Shown: one piece after another, positions 35,355-46,427 of the stretch
Position numbering within the stretch: position 1 is the stretch's first letter
How the letters are laid out: each line of letters begins with the position of its first letter
Assembly: GCA_930367205.1 (NCBI GenBank)
Contig: OV884013.1
Span: 90,087,333-90,151,332, forward strand
Length of the DNA: 64,000 nt
Source of the DNA: Acanthosoma haemorrhoidale
Lineage: Eukaryota > Arthropoda > Insecta > Hemiptera > Acanthosomatidae
Direction of reading: 5' to 3'
The notes under the pieces: generated by a model
What the model saw: the letters and a program-made list of their open reading frames with translations, nothing else
Told to the model about the DNA's origin: nothing
The model's database searches: none
Made by a program: the position numbers and the translations under genes

Positions 35355-36251
35355 CTATAATTTTTTTCTTTTTTTGAAGTCATATTGTATCGAACAAAAA
35401 ACATCCCTGTAATTATTTTTTAATGCCTTCCATTCATTAATTTTAATGTTGTTCAAATCAAACACGCAAAAAGGAATTTCATCAAGATGAGCTGGAATTT
35501 GAGATTCCAATTTCTTCATATCCAAAACTTTATTTTGAATTATTTTTAAATTTTTCACGTTATCGCTGGTTGTCTGCTGATGCTCTGTAATTTGATCTTT
35601 CAACGAAATCACTTCTCCTTTCTTGATATTCGCTGTATCTTCTAACTCTGAAAATTTATTTTCCAACAAACTCATATTATTCTCATCGTCAAGCTTTATT
35701 AGATCATGTTGACGTGAGGTACACTCATCATTGTTATCTGCAATCTTCTGTTCATCCTCCAATGACGTCATTTTCTCTTCATTATCCTTAATTGAATATA
35801 AGCTAAGATCTGTCTGACAATCAGCATCAACTAGTTGTGACTTTGTTAAATTTATTTTTTCATGATCTGTCGTATTTTTCAATAGAATGATTTCTTCTTT
35901 TAATTTTGAATTTACATTATTATTTACTTGGAGTGTTCTCTCCTCACAAATTCGCAATTGTCTATCTAATTCATAGTTTACATCCGTGTAACCTTGTTCG
36001 AATTTAGCCGATCTTCCCGATTTTATTTCTTCCCTTAATTGATCAAACTTCCCGCTCAACTCTTTTTGTTCTTTATTATTTTCTTTAATTGCGTTAAATT
36101 GACTGTTTAACTGGGCAAGGATTAGTTGTAACATCTTGGAATGATTTATCGTGGGTTCGGGGTCGGGGGCTGAGGGGTCTCCTTTAGAGGCTGGGTTTGA
36201 CCCAACCCCCCCAGTACCTGAGTCAGACCCGCACATGTTTGTGTTCGTCAT
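35355..36251 (-). CDS. Gag-like coiled-coil protein of element 3
   Basis: The ORF is 298 residues and starts with ATG 150 bases inside the right LTR. Residues 1-35 are low-complexity (Ser, Gly, Pro, Asp). From about residue 38 to 265 the sequence is rich in Lys, Glu, Asn, Leu and Ile with heptad-like spacing (LQLILAQLNSQFNAIKEN, then FDQLREEIK), so a long coiled coil is expected. The last residues are basic (KKRKKL). There is no CCHC knuckle and no recognisable capsid domain. Similar coiled-coil starts are known at the N-terminus of Gag proteins of arthropod LTR elements. I infer that it is the N-terminal part of such a Gag kept as the sole product. Expression would be from the right-hand LTR. 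Function is unproven. Confidence 0.6.
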   Translation of the reverse strand: MTNTNMCGSDSGTGGVGSNPASKGDPSAPDPEPTINHSKMLQLILAQLNSQFNAIKENNKEQKELSGKFDQLREEIKSGRSAKFEQGYTDVNYELDRQLRICEERTLQVNNNVNSKLKEEIILLKNTTDHEKINLTKSQLVDADCQTDLSLYSIKDNEEKMTSLEDEQKIADNNDECTSRQHDLIKLDDENNMSLLENKFSELEDTANIKKGEVISLKDQITEHQQTTSDNVKNLKIIQNKVLDMKKLESQIPAHLDEIPFCVFDLNNIKINEWKALKNNYRDVFCSIQYDFKKRKKL

Positions 36252-36382
36252 TTGTGTCTGTGTTTGTGTAACAAATGTAAAATTATAGGAAAATATATAA
36301 TTTGTTATTGATTAGTTCTAGTTATTATTCTAACATGCAATACCTCACAATTCCTTTGGTTTCTTTAGAATTTTTGAAGTTA

Positions 36383-36400
36383 ATCCCGGAGCGGCCCCCA
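36383..36400 (-). other. Primer binding site of element 3, tRNA-Pro-like
   Basis: In sense the sequence is TGGGGGCCGCTCCGGGAT, one base after the LTR end. It matches the primer site complementary to tRNA-Pro at 15 of 18 positions, with the three mismatches together in the middle. It is a weaker match than the tRNA-Phe sites of the other elements, so the tRNA assignment is tentative. Confidence 0.5.
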
Positions 36401-36401
36401 T

Positions 36402-37029
36402 TGAAACCTACCTCATTTTCTACCATTTTATTTTCTAATTTATTAGATCAATTGACCTTAACTAATTTGGTAGGTCCGTCATGAGATCTTTAATTCAACT
36501 TGTTTTTATGTCTTCGACATAGGAAATTATCCCGATTGAATCGCCCGATCTCAAGGCTAATGTTATAGTTATTAATAAATTGAGAAACTGGGAATTGTGA
36601 AATATATACAAGTAAAATGGTTATAACAAATACTTATAATTATATAGAATGCTGACATAGATTATATAAAAAAATATTCAATTCCTTTGTACAAGGATAG
36701 TTACTATTAATTAGTTATATAAAAAAATGAAAATTGAGCTCAATCTCTTTTTAATGGATCCATAATAAAAAAAATATCTATATCACCCAATCGATGATAT
36801 CCGTGTAACCTTCTTCTTCTTCTTCTTCCTTTTCTTCTTCTTCTCCTCTGCTTGTGTTGATGACCGTCAACGGAACGGGAGCTTGCTCTGCTTTGCTCTC
36901 AGGCTCTTGGCTAAGACTGACTAAAACTCGTCCTTCATCTCATCCCCACTCCTAAGAGCATAAGGGCTGATGCTGGACAAAGTGGGAGGGTGGCTGGTCA
37001 TGATATTCTCAAATATCATGAATGTTACA
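36402..37029 (-). mobile_element. 5' LTR of element 3 (628 bp)
   Basis: Second copy of the 628-bp repeat; by eye I found no difference from 33985-34612. It would carry the promoter for the leftward transcript. The right flank ATAT equals the left flank of the element. Confidence 0.9.
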
Positions 37030-37079
37030 ATATATATATAATATTTTTTTATTTATATTATATAGCCGATAGGCCAGAC

Positions 37080-38172
37080 ATTTTTATAGGACAAACGTAA
37101 CTTATTAACTCTAGCCCTGATGACGAAGTGAGAGTTAATTAGGTTATGACCTGGACAATCGTTCCATGACGGTCTTATTATCTGACTCCATATTTGATAG
37201 TCATGTGCCCCGACAATGCACTATGTTCAGGAGAAGAGGTATAGGGTAGGTAGTGTAGGTAGTTTGTGTGGTCTTGGAATGACCACGAATTCACATCGGT
37301 ATCTGAGGGTAGACAAAATCCGTCCAGATCCAAAGGCGAGTGTGAACCGGAGAGAGGCACACTGGATTGTCGTGGGAGACACTACTTAGTAAATTTGTAG
37401 GGCCACGACAACCGTTGTCCGCGAGGGAGAGCTCTCTCCCAAGGAGCTGCTAGATTTAGCGAGGCGCAGGCAGAGAATCACACTAGGAGAGTGTGGGGTC
37501 TGACAAGGCCGGACTAAAACATAGCGAGGTTAGGAAGAGAGATGCAGAAGTTTTCATAAATGAGAAGGCCGAGTCTTGAACATGTGCAGCCAGCCGCAAG
37601 TCATCAGTTAGTGAGTCGTCAGGATAATGATTCACAGGTTTTTTTTTGGTTTTTTTCCTCAACCCCTTGAATTTATACAATGAAAAAATATAAGCAAATG
37701 AATTGGACAATCTTTCTCCTCTTTCTGCTATGCGCAGATGCATTTGAAGGAGGTTGGGTTACATAAATTAGATTGATGTTAATAGGGAATAACAATGAAT
37801 ACAAATCTAGGTGATGGGACTCACTAAAAACTATGATTTACAGGCCGAGATATGCCCCTATTTACAGTAAGTGGTGGGCCGTTAGGCCCAATCATCTGCC
37901 TCCTTATTGTATCCAATGCCAGCTCAGTATGCGGTGACCCTTTGTTCAACAGGCCTAGAGCTGGCCTGGTCTGGGTTGCTACCTGTTATGGGTAGCGCGG
38001 ATGAGGGCCCCTAGTGTCTAACTAATTGACTTGAAGCTGTGCCTTTTATTGTTTACAATATTTACAATGATTTATGGTTTGGTAATGCTATTTACATTTG
38101 TTTAAATTAGTTTACAATATACATACCATAGAGTATAGGGTGATTTATCTTATGTAGTAAGCGGTTGCTACA
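37080..38172 (-). mobile_element. LTR-like element, TGTAGC family, copy P2
   Basis: On the minus strand it starts TGTAGCAACCGC at 38172 and contains AAATCACCCTATACTC, a long segment shared with the plus-strand copy at 55200-55640 (TTCCTAACCTCGCTATG, TCGCTAAATCTAGCA, GGTTCACACTCGCCTTTGG), then GAACATAGTGCATTGTCGG and an ORF start ATGGAGTCAGAT coding MESDNKTVMERLSRS before a stop. It looks like an LTR plus leader and the first codons of an internal ORF. The rest is missing. It directly abuts element 3. Confidence 0.6.
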
Positions 38173-38806
38173 TGATGCATTAAGAGTAATGAGTGGAAAT
38201 GAGTTGACCACTTGAAATATATATGCGTTTAATGTTTGGAGGGATAATAAATTTCATCAAGATTAATAAATAAATAATATGCGAAAACCGTGAACATATT
38301 GTACTTAGAAAAACTATGTTCTCTTCACTCTAAACGATTTTTGCTTTTATATTGTAATATTGTAAGTTTTGGATTTATAAAAATATTTTGAAGACATGGT
38401 GTTTTATTTCCAGATTTATGTATACTTTCACACCTAACCAACAAGTTTGTAATCATAAACTGTCAAAAAATAAGCTTGAAAAACATGAAAAAAGGAATAT
38501 CTACAAAACATATTCCGGGAACGGCAAGACGAAGTGAAATGCCTTAGGATCGGAGCAAGCTGCACTTTACGGAATAAGAAAGCCTGTTTCTTCAAGGAGG
38601 TATAGAGTTTGAGCACTCAGGTATAAGTGAGACCATAGGAACGGATACTCGTTGAATAACCCACAATCATTTGCATCAATCCACCAATGCACACTTAGTT
38701 CAATTCTCTCAATGGAGTTATCACATGTTTCTTCTCCAGATTTTCTGAATCACTGATTTTTAGCTCACACTATTACTGTATACATAAACAAATACATAAT
38801 TATATA

Positions 38807-39480
38807 TGTAGCGACCGCTAACTACATAAGATAAATCACCCTATACTCTATTGTATATATATTTTAAGCAAACGTAAATAACATGAACTAAATGTATTAT
38901 AGACAAATGTAAATAACATGAACAAATATAAATCATTGTAATGTGGTAAGCAATAAAAGGCGGGGGCCAACTAAGTCACACGAGATTGGTCACCAGCTGT
39001 CAGTCGCAGGTACCTCACCACATGAGTGAGGGAACCCGTAGGTCCTGGGCAACCCTTTTGCAACCTCTCCCAAGGGGCAGGGCTGGCCAGGTAATTAGGC
39101 ATCGGCCGCGGGTACCTCACCACATGTGTGGGAACCAACCGCGGGCCTAACCAACCCTTGCCAGCCTTCCCAGTAGACAAGGCTGGATAGGGTACTTAAG
39201 GTGGGCTCCTAGCCCTGTAAATTAGTCTCTCGTGACCTCTACTTGTTGACGCGTGGCTTCCACTCGAACTCTGAAAACTTGACTAATTATTTATATAAAA
39301 AGCTCTGTACCTCTTCTCTTGAACATAGTGGATTGTCGGGGCACATGTCTATCGCAAAAGGAGTCAGATAGTAACGCCATCATGAAACGATTGTTCAGGT
39401 TATAAACTCAAACAATCCTCACTTGTCACCAGTACTAGGGTAACTAGGCACCCCCCTAGTGACGACCCGACTATATATAT
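38807..39480 (+). mobile_element. LTR-like element, TGTAGC family, copy P3
   Basis: It starts TGTAGCGACCGCTAACTACA, continues with AAATCACCCTATACTC and passes two diverged ~100-bp sub-repeats (38990-39190, each with GTACCTCACCACATG). It then gives GAACATAGTGGATTGTCGG and AGGAGTCAGATAGTAACGCC and ends in CCCGAC before TATATATATA. The start codon of the internal ORF is mutated (AGG for ATG). It lies inverted to copy P2, 635 bp away, and is flanked by AT repeats on both sides. Confidence 0.6.
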
Positions 39481-42400
39481 ACTACTTATGTATACTCTAG
39501 CGGCTGAGTCACCAACACGTGACCTACAGTACATAGAATAGCTTAATTCTGCGAGCCCTTGGAAATTTATTCAATTTGGAAACAATAGGTCATCTGTAAG
39601 TACTGTGGTTAAATCCGGGGCATGGAAGTTTTCGTCCAAGCAGTCAGACTGCAGTGGTTAGCTGTCCGTTTTAGTCGATCTCCCCTCCAGAATTGAGTTA
39701 ATGTGAGGACATACAAATAAAGCTAACAATATGATTCAACTAGCATCGCTCGAAAAATTAACCTAATTTCGAATTCACAAACCGGCTGCTTACATTATAC
39801 CTAAAATTCAAATAACAAAAAATAATCTAAATCCAATTACATGTTTAACAGTACTTTAGTTATACCATCTCAGGTACGGCATACTCTGCTTTAAATACTA
39901 GGCGTGTTACAAAATGAAATGAACCAATAATCATAAGCATTATATATAATATTAGCATTACAATAGTCTAAGCATTATATAACTGAAGAAACACAAAAAC
40001 TGTAACGTTTTACAACTGATTGCATGTAATTATTATTATTACCCAGTAAGAAATACCAAAATAATGGTATTGGAAAAAAAAATGAATGAAAATGAAAACA
40101 ATTATTTATCTATTTATTTATTTAATTTATCATGATATTGAGCTAATCTCGATGTTTCCTAATTCATTATGACTAATCTTCAAACAGGCTTTAGAGGATC
40201 GGATGTATAGCCCGAATTAAATCAAATTTCAGACTGAAATATAATATATATCTTTATTTTGTTTAAATAATCCATCAAGATGCACAGCTACACTAATGAC
40301 TACTCCTGAACTGCAGACGACCCTGCTATACAGTTAATGACTTTTTTCCTTTAGGTCATTACAGCTCCGCTTTGTACGCAAATGAAGGGATCCAACGTTT
40401 GGCTCATCTTCTTAGTATTCTTTATGAAAAACATATGATCTGATAAAGCTGCTCATTATTATTTTATACTGATATCTCTCAACCGTATCGTATAATTTGT
40501 TTAACAAGTTTTAGTGTTCCCTTAATAATATAGCTAAAATTGGATGACCTCTATTATTGTAATAAAACATAATACTGCAAGGGTAAAACTGAGATCTGCA
40601 TATCAGGTTGGAGTTCAGATTATACATTATTGGACCAAACATTGGTACATCTTTTACCCGGAACTAGAATATACTTCCTGAGAGAATCCGACTCATCATA
40701 ACTGCTCATTAATATATTTATTAAAATGGGGAAAGAACTTCAGAATCAAAACTACTACAGAATTATTTGTTAGTTAACAAACAGTAGAAGATACTACTAA
40801 TACCTATGACGTATATTATACAATGCTGGTCCTTTCATGCCCACTGTAAGCGCTAGCAGAACAGTCCTTTTTAGAATATAAAATAAAAAGTTGCAGCAAT
40901 AAAACAGTTTGACATAGTAAAACTATTTGCTTGTCCGAAAGCTCTAGCATTTTCTGCTGTGGGTAATCATTGGGTAGAAACTCTGTTTTAGGAAGCAAGG
41001 AGGTGAGTCTTAAACGAGTATTAACTGTTATCTGAAAACCACACTCTAATAACCAATGAAACTTGTGCCAAGAGTACCATGATTCGGACGTTATCGAATG
41101 TCAGAATAACCCAGTCTTTGTCGCACCATCTGCTATTAATTGGCAACATACCTTTGACAAAATTAAAGTGTTTTTTCCGAAGGTGTATGGGGAACCTGGT
41201 GGTACCTTACCAGGTCCAAAATACTCTGTACGGAAAGTTTCAAAACCGAAAACTCCCTCCCTTAAAATCAACCTTATTTTAATAATTTGGACCATAGAAA
41301 TTTAACTACAATTTATATAGTTGTAGCTAGTTTAGAATAACGGTCCATTGAAGAACAGGGTCGTTTTGACTAAATGGTGGGAACAACAATGTTTCATGTA
41401 CCCTTTCTTTGCTGTCTACTAATTAATAATAATTATTTAAGAATGAAGTTTTACAATAAATTAAATCAAAACCTTTTTTTGGAAAGTTACACATAACAAT
41501 TTTTCTGTGTTATTTCAAAATATTCTGGCTAACATCTCTCATAAATTTTTAAAAGCTTCATTCCAAAGGCTTCTTCAAGAAGTATTTGAATATCAATAGG
41601 TAATTTATTACAGTAAAAAGAGCAGGCCAGGGTACAACTTTAACAAAGCATTACGTGAAAGTTTATAACATTTATTCTCGGAATGGCTTTAGCTTAGATA
41701 ATATATTCACTCCTAGTTGTAAAACTACTAATTATAATTCTTGTATTTTCCTCTTTATTAGGAGCGTGCTTGCAGTATTCTATTGCTTATTTATTTCATT
41801 ACCATCAAAATTATTAAATCGCCTGGAAATATCTTGTTCTTACGGAGCTGCAATGACGAATATTACTCTCAAATCTAAAAGCTTAGCAAAATATGGTTCT
41901 ATGAAATTAATTGATCTAGGTCTTAACTTAAATAGTACCTATTTTATATACCACTAAGATGTTGCCAAATTGGGTTTTATGACCGACTCACCTAACACTT
42001 TATCTTATAATGCCGTCTGAACCATCTCCTATTCTTGCCCCATATTGCCATTATCGTTTAGGTCGAGTTACGAACCCAATAGATGCTACCAATCCCTAGA
42101 TAACTTGGCATCGTTACTGTATATAATAGAATTAGGGCTCGCTTGTTTAGTGTCTAGCTATCGGGAAATGGGATACTGTAAATCTTTTAGAACGAATGGG
42201 CTCTGCTATATTTTCACTCGTATCAATGATAAAGATTGAAATACTAAAGGTATGATGCCAAAGATAAAGGCACAGATGCCATAGGATAAGTTTCGAGTCA
42301 AAATTGAGAATCTGGCATCTACCTCAACAATTGTTGATTCTTCCTGCAGATAATTAGTAACTAAATTTCTACAAATAGGCATTTATTATTATGAATGATC

Positions 42401-44523
42401 ACTCATATTACAAGCATGCATTACATCATAAATAAGAACAATTAAACATTCAAATTTCCAGGAAATAACTAATTTAACATTTTGGATAACAACGATACAA
42501 ACGCGCCCACGTGCCAGTTGATGCTGGAGAGAGAGTTATGCAAGATTAGTGGCGTAGGTGTAAATGAGGTTAAGTCTTATCCTTGCGGACGTATTTGCTT
42601 AAAATTAAACGATGCTTACAATACAAGTTACACTGCTGAATGAAGTGTCATTAGTTTGTGGAGTCAAATGAGCTGTGAATACTGTAATTGAATTATAACA
42701 AGCACAGTTCATCAGGGTTTTACACCATTGCCCTACTCTATAGCTTTGGAAAATATCGAATGGGGTAAAATAATTCTATTTTGTTGCTATTTTGCGTAAT
42801 AAGTCCACTAAGTTACATATATTGTGTGTCCTAATTTTAATATGTTTTTCAAACTTTAGAATCACCTTATCCACCTCAATATTAATTTCTTTCTCTCTAA
42901 AAATCCTTATGTCATATGAGTACGTCATATAAGAAATTACACTAAATCCTTAGATGTTAAGCTTAGTGAATAAATTTTACACTGCCTAAGTTTTTTTATA
43001 AGAAACTATTTAACAAATAGTTATTTAGAAATTAAGATTTGCTTGAGGAATATATGTGTGATAAAGAACAAAACTCAACCTGTTTTATCCCGTAGAATAG
43101 GACTTCTTGTGAAGCAGTCACGTGCACGGATCGCGTGATTACTGTGTAAAATTCAATTAGTCCACTTTGATTTAATTAACCTAAGCCATTTAATAATCTA
43201 GCTTAGAAAATATGGCATCAGAGGTCTTAGATAATTCTTACCCAGCGGCTGAATTTTTTTTAGCTGAATAAAAAAAATCCAACCACAAACTACTTGTCTC
43301 AAAGAGTTTTAACCTTTGGCTAAAACAGTGGGTGACAATTCACTTCAGAACATTACTGTTACTTATTCATAACTAGTGAGCAGCGATATATGGTGGTACT
43401 ATTTTGGCAATGAGGCATACATGCGACGGGTCGTAGATAAAATTAATCCGGAATTATCTGTAGATAATCACTATGTACAAAGATACTATGGTTGAAACTC
43501 CTAACAAGTAATTTTGTAAAAAATAACAGTTAGACGTAGATAGATGTTATAATGATAATGATGTAATATCGATCCATCAGGAAGAAAAGGCCATCATACG
43601 ATTTTTAAATATTATTCATGTGTGCAAATAAAGGTGATTCATATTTATTTTACTGTTCTTTTTAAGCCAATAAATTACTTGTTGCTGACATACTTAAGAA
43701 TAATTAATACTTCTTAAACCCCCATTTATTTTGTGGCTCTACAACGCAATCATAGGTAAGTTAATGTATTAGAAAAGATGAGGTTTTCAGTTTTGCCTAA
43801 ACGTTATGGTGTTCGAATGTTAAAGATACAAGATAATTGATTGTGTTGCCCTATCAACAATCGTTCATCACTACTCCTTAACTAATACACTAGGGTAACA
43901 ACTAATGTCAGTAATTAAGAAAATAGATTTCTGATGTATGTGATCTCATAAATAAAACTAAACAAATGGATAAAACAAAAAATCCTCTAAACATTGTGCA
44001 TATAAGTGGAAAGGTTTTATACAAATCACGAGGAGTAGAACTTGTTGAGAAGCTAAGCGGAAATTTCTGTTATGTGTCAGACATGTCTCCTAAGTGCCCG
44101 ACCAGGTCTATTGACCCTCTTTATGTGCTGACAGAGAGTGAGAACTTTATGTGCATTTTTTTTTCACATCAAAATATTGGGTTTTTTTTTCAGACATCAC
44201 ATCTGGAAGTTGATTAGGATGACTTATTGATTCCAGGTCGAGTATCTCCGTAATTTTCCTTAGTTAATATATAACAAAATTATTATTTTTATATCATCGT
44301 AAGTAAAACTCATTATCATCGTTACTTCAGCTGTAAAGAAACACTTGATTGTGCCTCATTGGGAAATAAGTAATTGTGATCAATGTTTTTATTCATACCA
44401 TATATACAATTTTCAATCAAATTCCATAGCAGCCTATCCAACAACCCTAATCCCGTTGCACATTCATTTCACTGCTCCACTCATCCCTATAATCCTCCTC
44501 GGTGACTGAAACGGCAGTATCTG
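39481..44523. other. AT-rich, no recognised gene
   Basis: A stretch at 41085-41290 is open in three frames and ends minus-strand reading at a GGACCTG|GTAAGG donor-like site, but no family or partner exon was found. A 100-codon ORF at 41655-41957 and an 83-codon ORF at 43966-44217 have no motif. Confidence 0.4.
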
Positions 44524-44751
44524 GCAGCCCGTATCTGGTGACGCGGCTGACGGAGGAGCGTGGGGGACTTTACAAGACTCCGCTCCCTCTTTCGCATGCG
44601 AAGGAGGTGACAACCATGTGGACTTGGGAGGCCCCTGGGCTGTTTGTAAATATTGTGTGAATGATGAATTGTAAATATGGTATGAATGAGAAAATCTCAA
44701 TTACTTATTGCCTATTAAATAAGGCAGATTGTAATTTTATCATAATAAAGT
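44524..44751 (+). mobile_element. LINE 3' end, CAATAAAG family, copy 4
   Basis: The copy shares GACGGAGGAGCGTGGGGGAC, TTCGCATGCGAAGGAGG and GACAACCATGTGGACTT with copies 1 and 3 and ends in GGCAGATTGTAATTTTATCA and ATAAAG. It forms the left arm of a fold-back with 44774-44850. Confidence 0.65.
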
Positions 44752-44773
44752 TGTTTATTGGCAGGTAATTTTC

Positions 44774-44850
44774 ATTCACTCGCTCATTCGTACAGTATTT
44801 ACAAACAGCCCAGAGACCTCCTAAATCCACATGGTTGTCACCTCCCTCTT
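44774..44850 (-). mobile_element. LINE 3'-end family, inverted partial copy 5
   Basis: The reverse complement reads GAGGGAGGTGACAACCATGT, GGGCTGTTTGTAAATACTGT and GAGCGAGTGAATG, matching the middle of copies 3 and 4 in opposite orientation. It stops where the (TA)n and element 2 begin, so element 2 inserted at or beside its edge. Confidence 0.65.
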
Positions 44851-44861
44851 ATATATATATA

Positions 44862-45046
44862 AGTTAACATGTGAGAAAGGATTATTAAAGGATTATTGTA
44901 AACAATAATAGAGAGTGGGGCTAATCCTCAACTCATAATGTATGTATAGGAGAGAAATGGAAATAAATAGTTAGTTAAGTTCTATTCTGCTTCTTGATCA
45001 CACCTACCAACCCCTTTTTAGTTCGATCGTTTAGCCGGGAGTTAAG
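44862..45046 (+). mobile_element. 5' LTR of element 2 (185 bp)
   Basis: It starts AGTTAACATG after (TA)n and ends GGGAGTTAAG before the primer site. It carries the perfect 7-bp stem ATTATTG/CAATAAT with a TAAA loop (44892-44909) and an AATAAA near 44961. It differs from the 3' LTR (48304-48488) at about four of 185 positions. The gypsy-like AGTTA start and TATA flanks fit errantivirus-type integration. Confidence 0.9.
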
Positions 45047-45064
45047 TGGTGCCGAAACCCGGGA
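45047..45064 (+). other. Primer binding site of element 2, tRNA-Phe
   Basis: TGGTGCCGAAACCCGGGA is complementary over all 18 bases to the 3' end, with CCA, of an insect-type tRNA-Phe. It touches the LTR end directly. Confidence 0.85.
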
Positions 45065-45162
45065 CCTTTAGATTCAAACCTGAGATACAGTCATTGACTT
45101 GAGCAGTTAGCGGTCTCAGGGGCGGATTATTTAGTTCGGGCGTACCAAGAAGGAGGAGCGCG

Positions 45163-46380
45163 ATGGCCGAGGACGACATGGCGAGGCTAAAGAAGGAGCT
45201 GACCCAGCTACGCGAGAAGCGCGTGAAGTTTGAACTTCAACTGAGCGAGTCCGCCAAAAGCACGCAGATCGAACTAGCGAAGATTCGGACCCAGAGGTGC
45301 GCTTTTATCCACGACGTGATCGGTCAACTCGAACCTTTCACGGGAGTGTTGGGGGAGTTGGAACATTTCCTGAAGGGAGGAGATCAAATAAAGGAGTTGA
45401 TCCTAACCAGGAAGGAAGCGGGGACACTGTCCGACGGGGACCTTAAAATCTTAGAAGCTTCGTTGGTAGGAAGAATCTCGCGCTGGGTCCTGAATACCAT
45501 ACAGGGAGACTCGTCGCAGCAATGGGAAGCATTGAAAAACCGGCTGAAGAAACTATATGGGGGTGGCCGTTGGTCACCAGAAGAGGATGTGTTCTTCCTC
45601 CTGCGGGAACATAGAAGACCAGGACAGACCGAGGGCGACTTCGCAGAAAAACTGCTCGTACTCTATAACCGCCTCAATGAAAAAATGATCGAGACCTACG
45701 GGCAGACGGAAGCAACGGTGAGACTGATTTTCGTGAGAGAGATTATGAAGGTGCAGTTGAACCAAAGTGTAGACAGGCGTGGGTCGTTGGCTAAGGACAA
45801 GGACGTCTTAGACTGTGCGCACGAACTCATCGATGCACAGAAAAGAAGTATGGCGCGCAGTAAGAACCCGGAGCCGGACTGGACGGAGGTCAGGAGTCCA
45901 AGGAGAGAGAGGAGGCCACCGGAAATACAACGCAGCGACCGAACAAGGGGAACAGGCCCAACCCAAAGACCCTTCAGAGCACCAGATGAGCGACCGAAAC
46001 GAACGGAGAGGCGCTGTTATGAGTGTAACAGAACTGGTCACCTAGCAGCACAATGCAACTTGACCCGTTGTTACGAATGCGGACGCCGGGGACACGTCGC
46101 GCGCGAGTGCCCCAAACGAACCGGCGAGTTCGGGAGGAGAGGACATCGACCCGAACCGATGGAAGTCAATTGCCAGAGATGGGACGGCGACAGGACGCAC
46201 CGGCGAGGAGATCGGCAGAATGACAGCGATGAGTCCTCGGAGGGAGAGAGCGTCTTGTCCGAGCGCAGCGGCTCGGCTGGAGACAAACGTGAGGTAAGTG
46301 GGGGGGTCCCTTGGAAGGGGGGGGCCGTCCGGAGCAGAGGTTTTGATGCGTCGGCAGAAGGAGGACTGAGGGTACGGTGA
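45163..46380 (+). CDS. gag: Gag of element 2
   Basis: This 405-residue ORF begins at ATG 45163, 99 bases after the primer site. The N-terminus (1-45) is a charged, probably coiled-coil segment. A capsid-like region spans about 50-230 (LEPFTGVLGELEHFLKGGD at 56-74, then FFLLREHRRPGQTEGDFAEK near 144-163). Arg-rich linkers follow, with two CCHC knuckles at Cys285-Cys288-His293-Cys298 and Cys303-Cys306-His311-Cys316. It is related to the Gag at 535-1479 but keeps the central capsid part. The last 30 codons (46294 onward) follow a perfect GAG|GTAAGT splice-donor consensus. Base composition is much richer in GC than the surroundings. Gag packages the element RNA; here it appears complete. Confidence 0.85.
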   Translation: MAEDDMARLKKELTQLREKRVKFELQLSESAKSTQIELAKIRTQRCAFIHDVIGQLEPFTGVLGELEHFLKGGDQIKELILTRKEAGTLSDGDLKILEASLVGRISRWVLNTIQGDSSQQWEALKNRLKKLYGGGRWSPEEDVFFLLREHRRPGQTEGDFAEKLLVLYNRLNEKMIETYGQTEATVRLIFVREIMKVQLNQSVDRRGSLAKDKDVLDCAHELIDAQKRSMARSKNPEPDWTEVRSPRRERRPPEIQRSDRTRGTGPTQRPFRAPDERPKRTERRCYECNRTGHLAAQCNLTRCYECGRRGHVARECPKRTGEFGRRGHRPEPMEVNCQRWDGDRTHRRGDRQNDSDESSEGESVLSERSGSAGDKREVSGGVPWKGGAVRSRGFDASAEGGLRVR

Positions 46381-46427
46381 GGGGTGGGGCAACCGGGGAG
46401 CGTTTGGCTGTCACGAGATTTAGTCGT

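Larger units (their letters stand above)
33985..37029 (-). mobile_element. Element 3: complete non-autonomous LTR retrotransposon with gag-like ORF only
   Basis: Total length 3045 bp. Two 628-bp direct repeats with TG...CA ends flank 1789 bp of internal DNA, and ATAT on both outer sides is a likely 4-bp target duplication inside an AT tract. The primer site follows the right LTR and the polypurine tract precedes the left one, so the sense is leftward. The only substantial ORF is a coiled-coil protein (35355-36251). No protease, polymerase, RNase H or integrase is present, so enzymes must come from another element. The apparently identical LTRs point to a recent insertion. Confidence 0.85.

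Noticed and set aside
41085..41295. Segment open in three frames with a donor-like site
   Set aside because: No homology recognised and no partner exon with matching phase; left unannotated.
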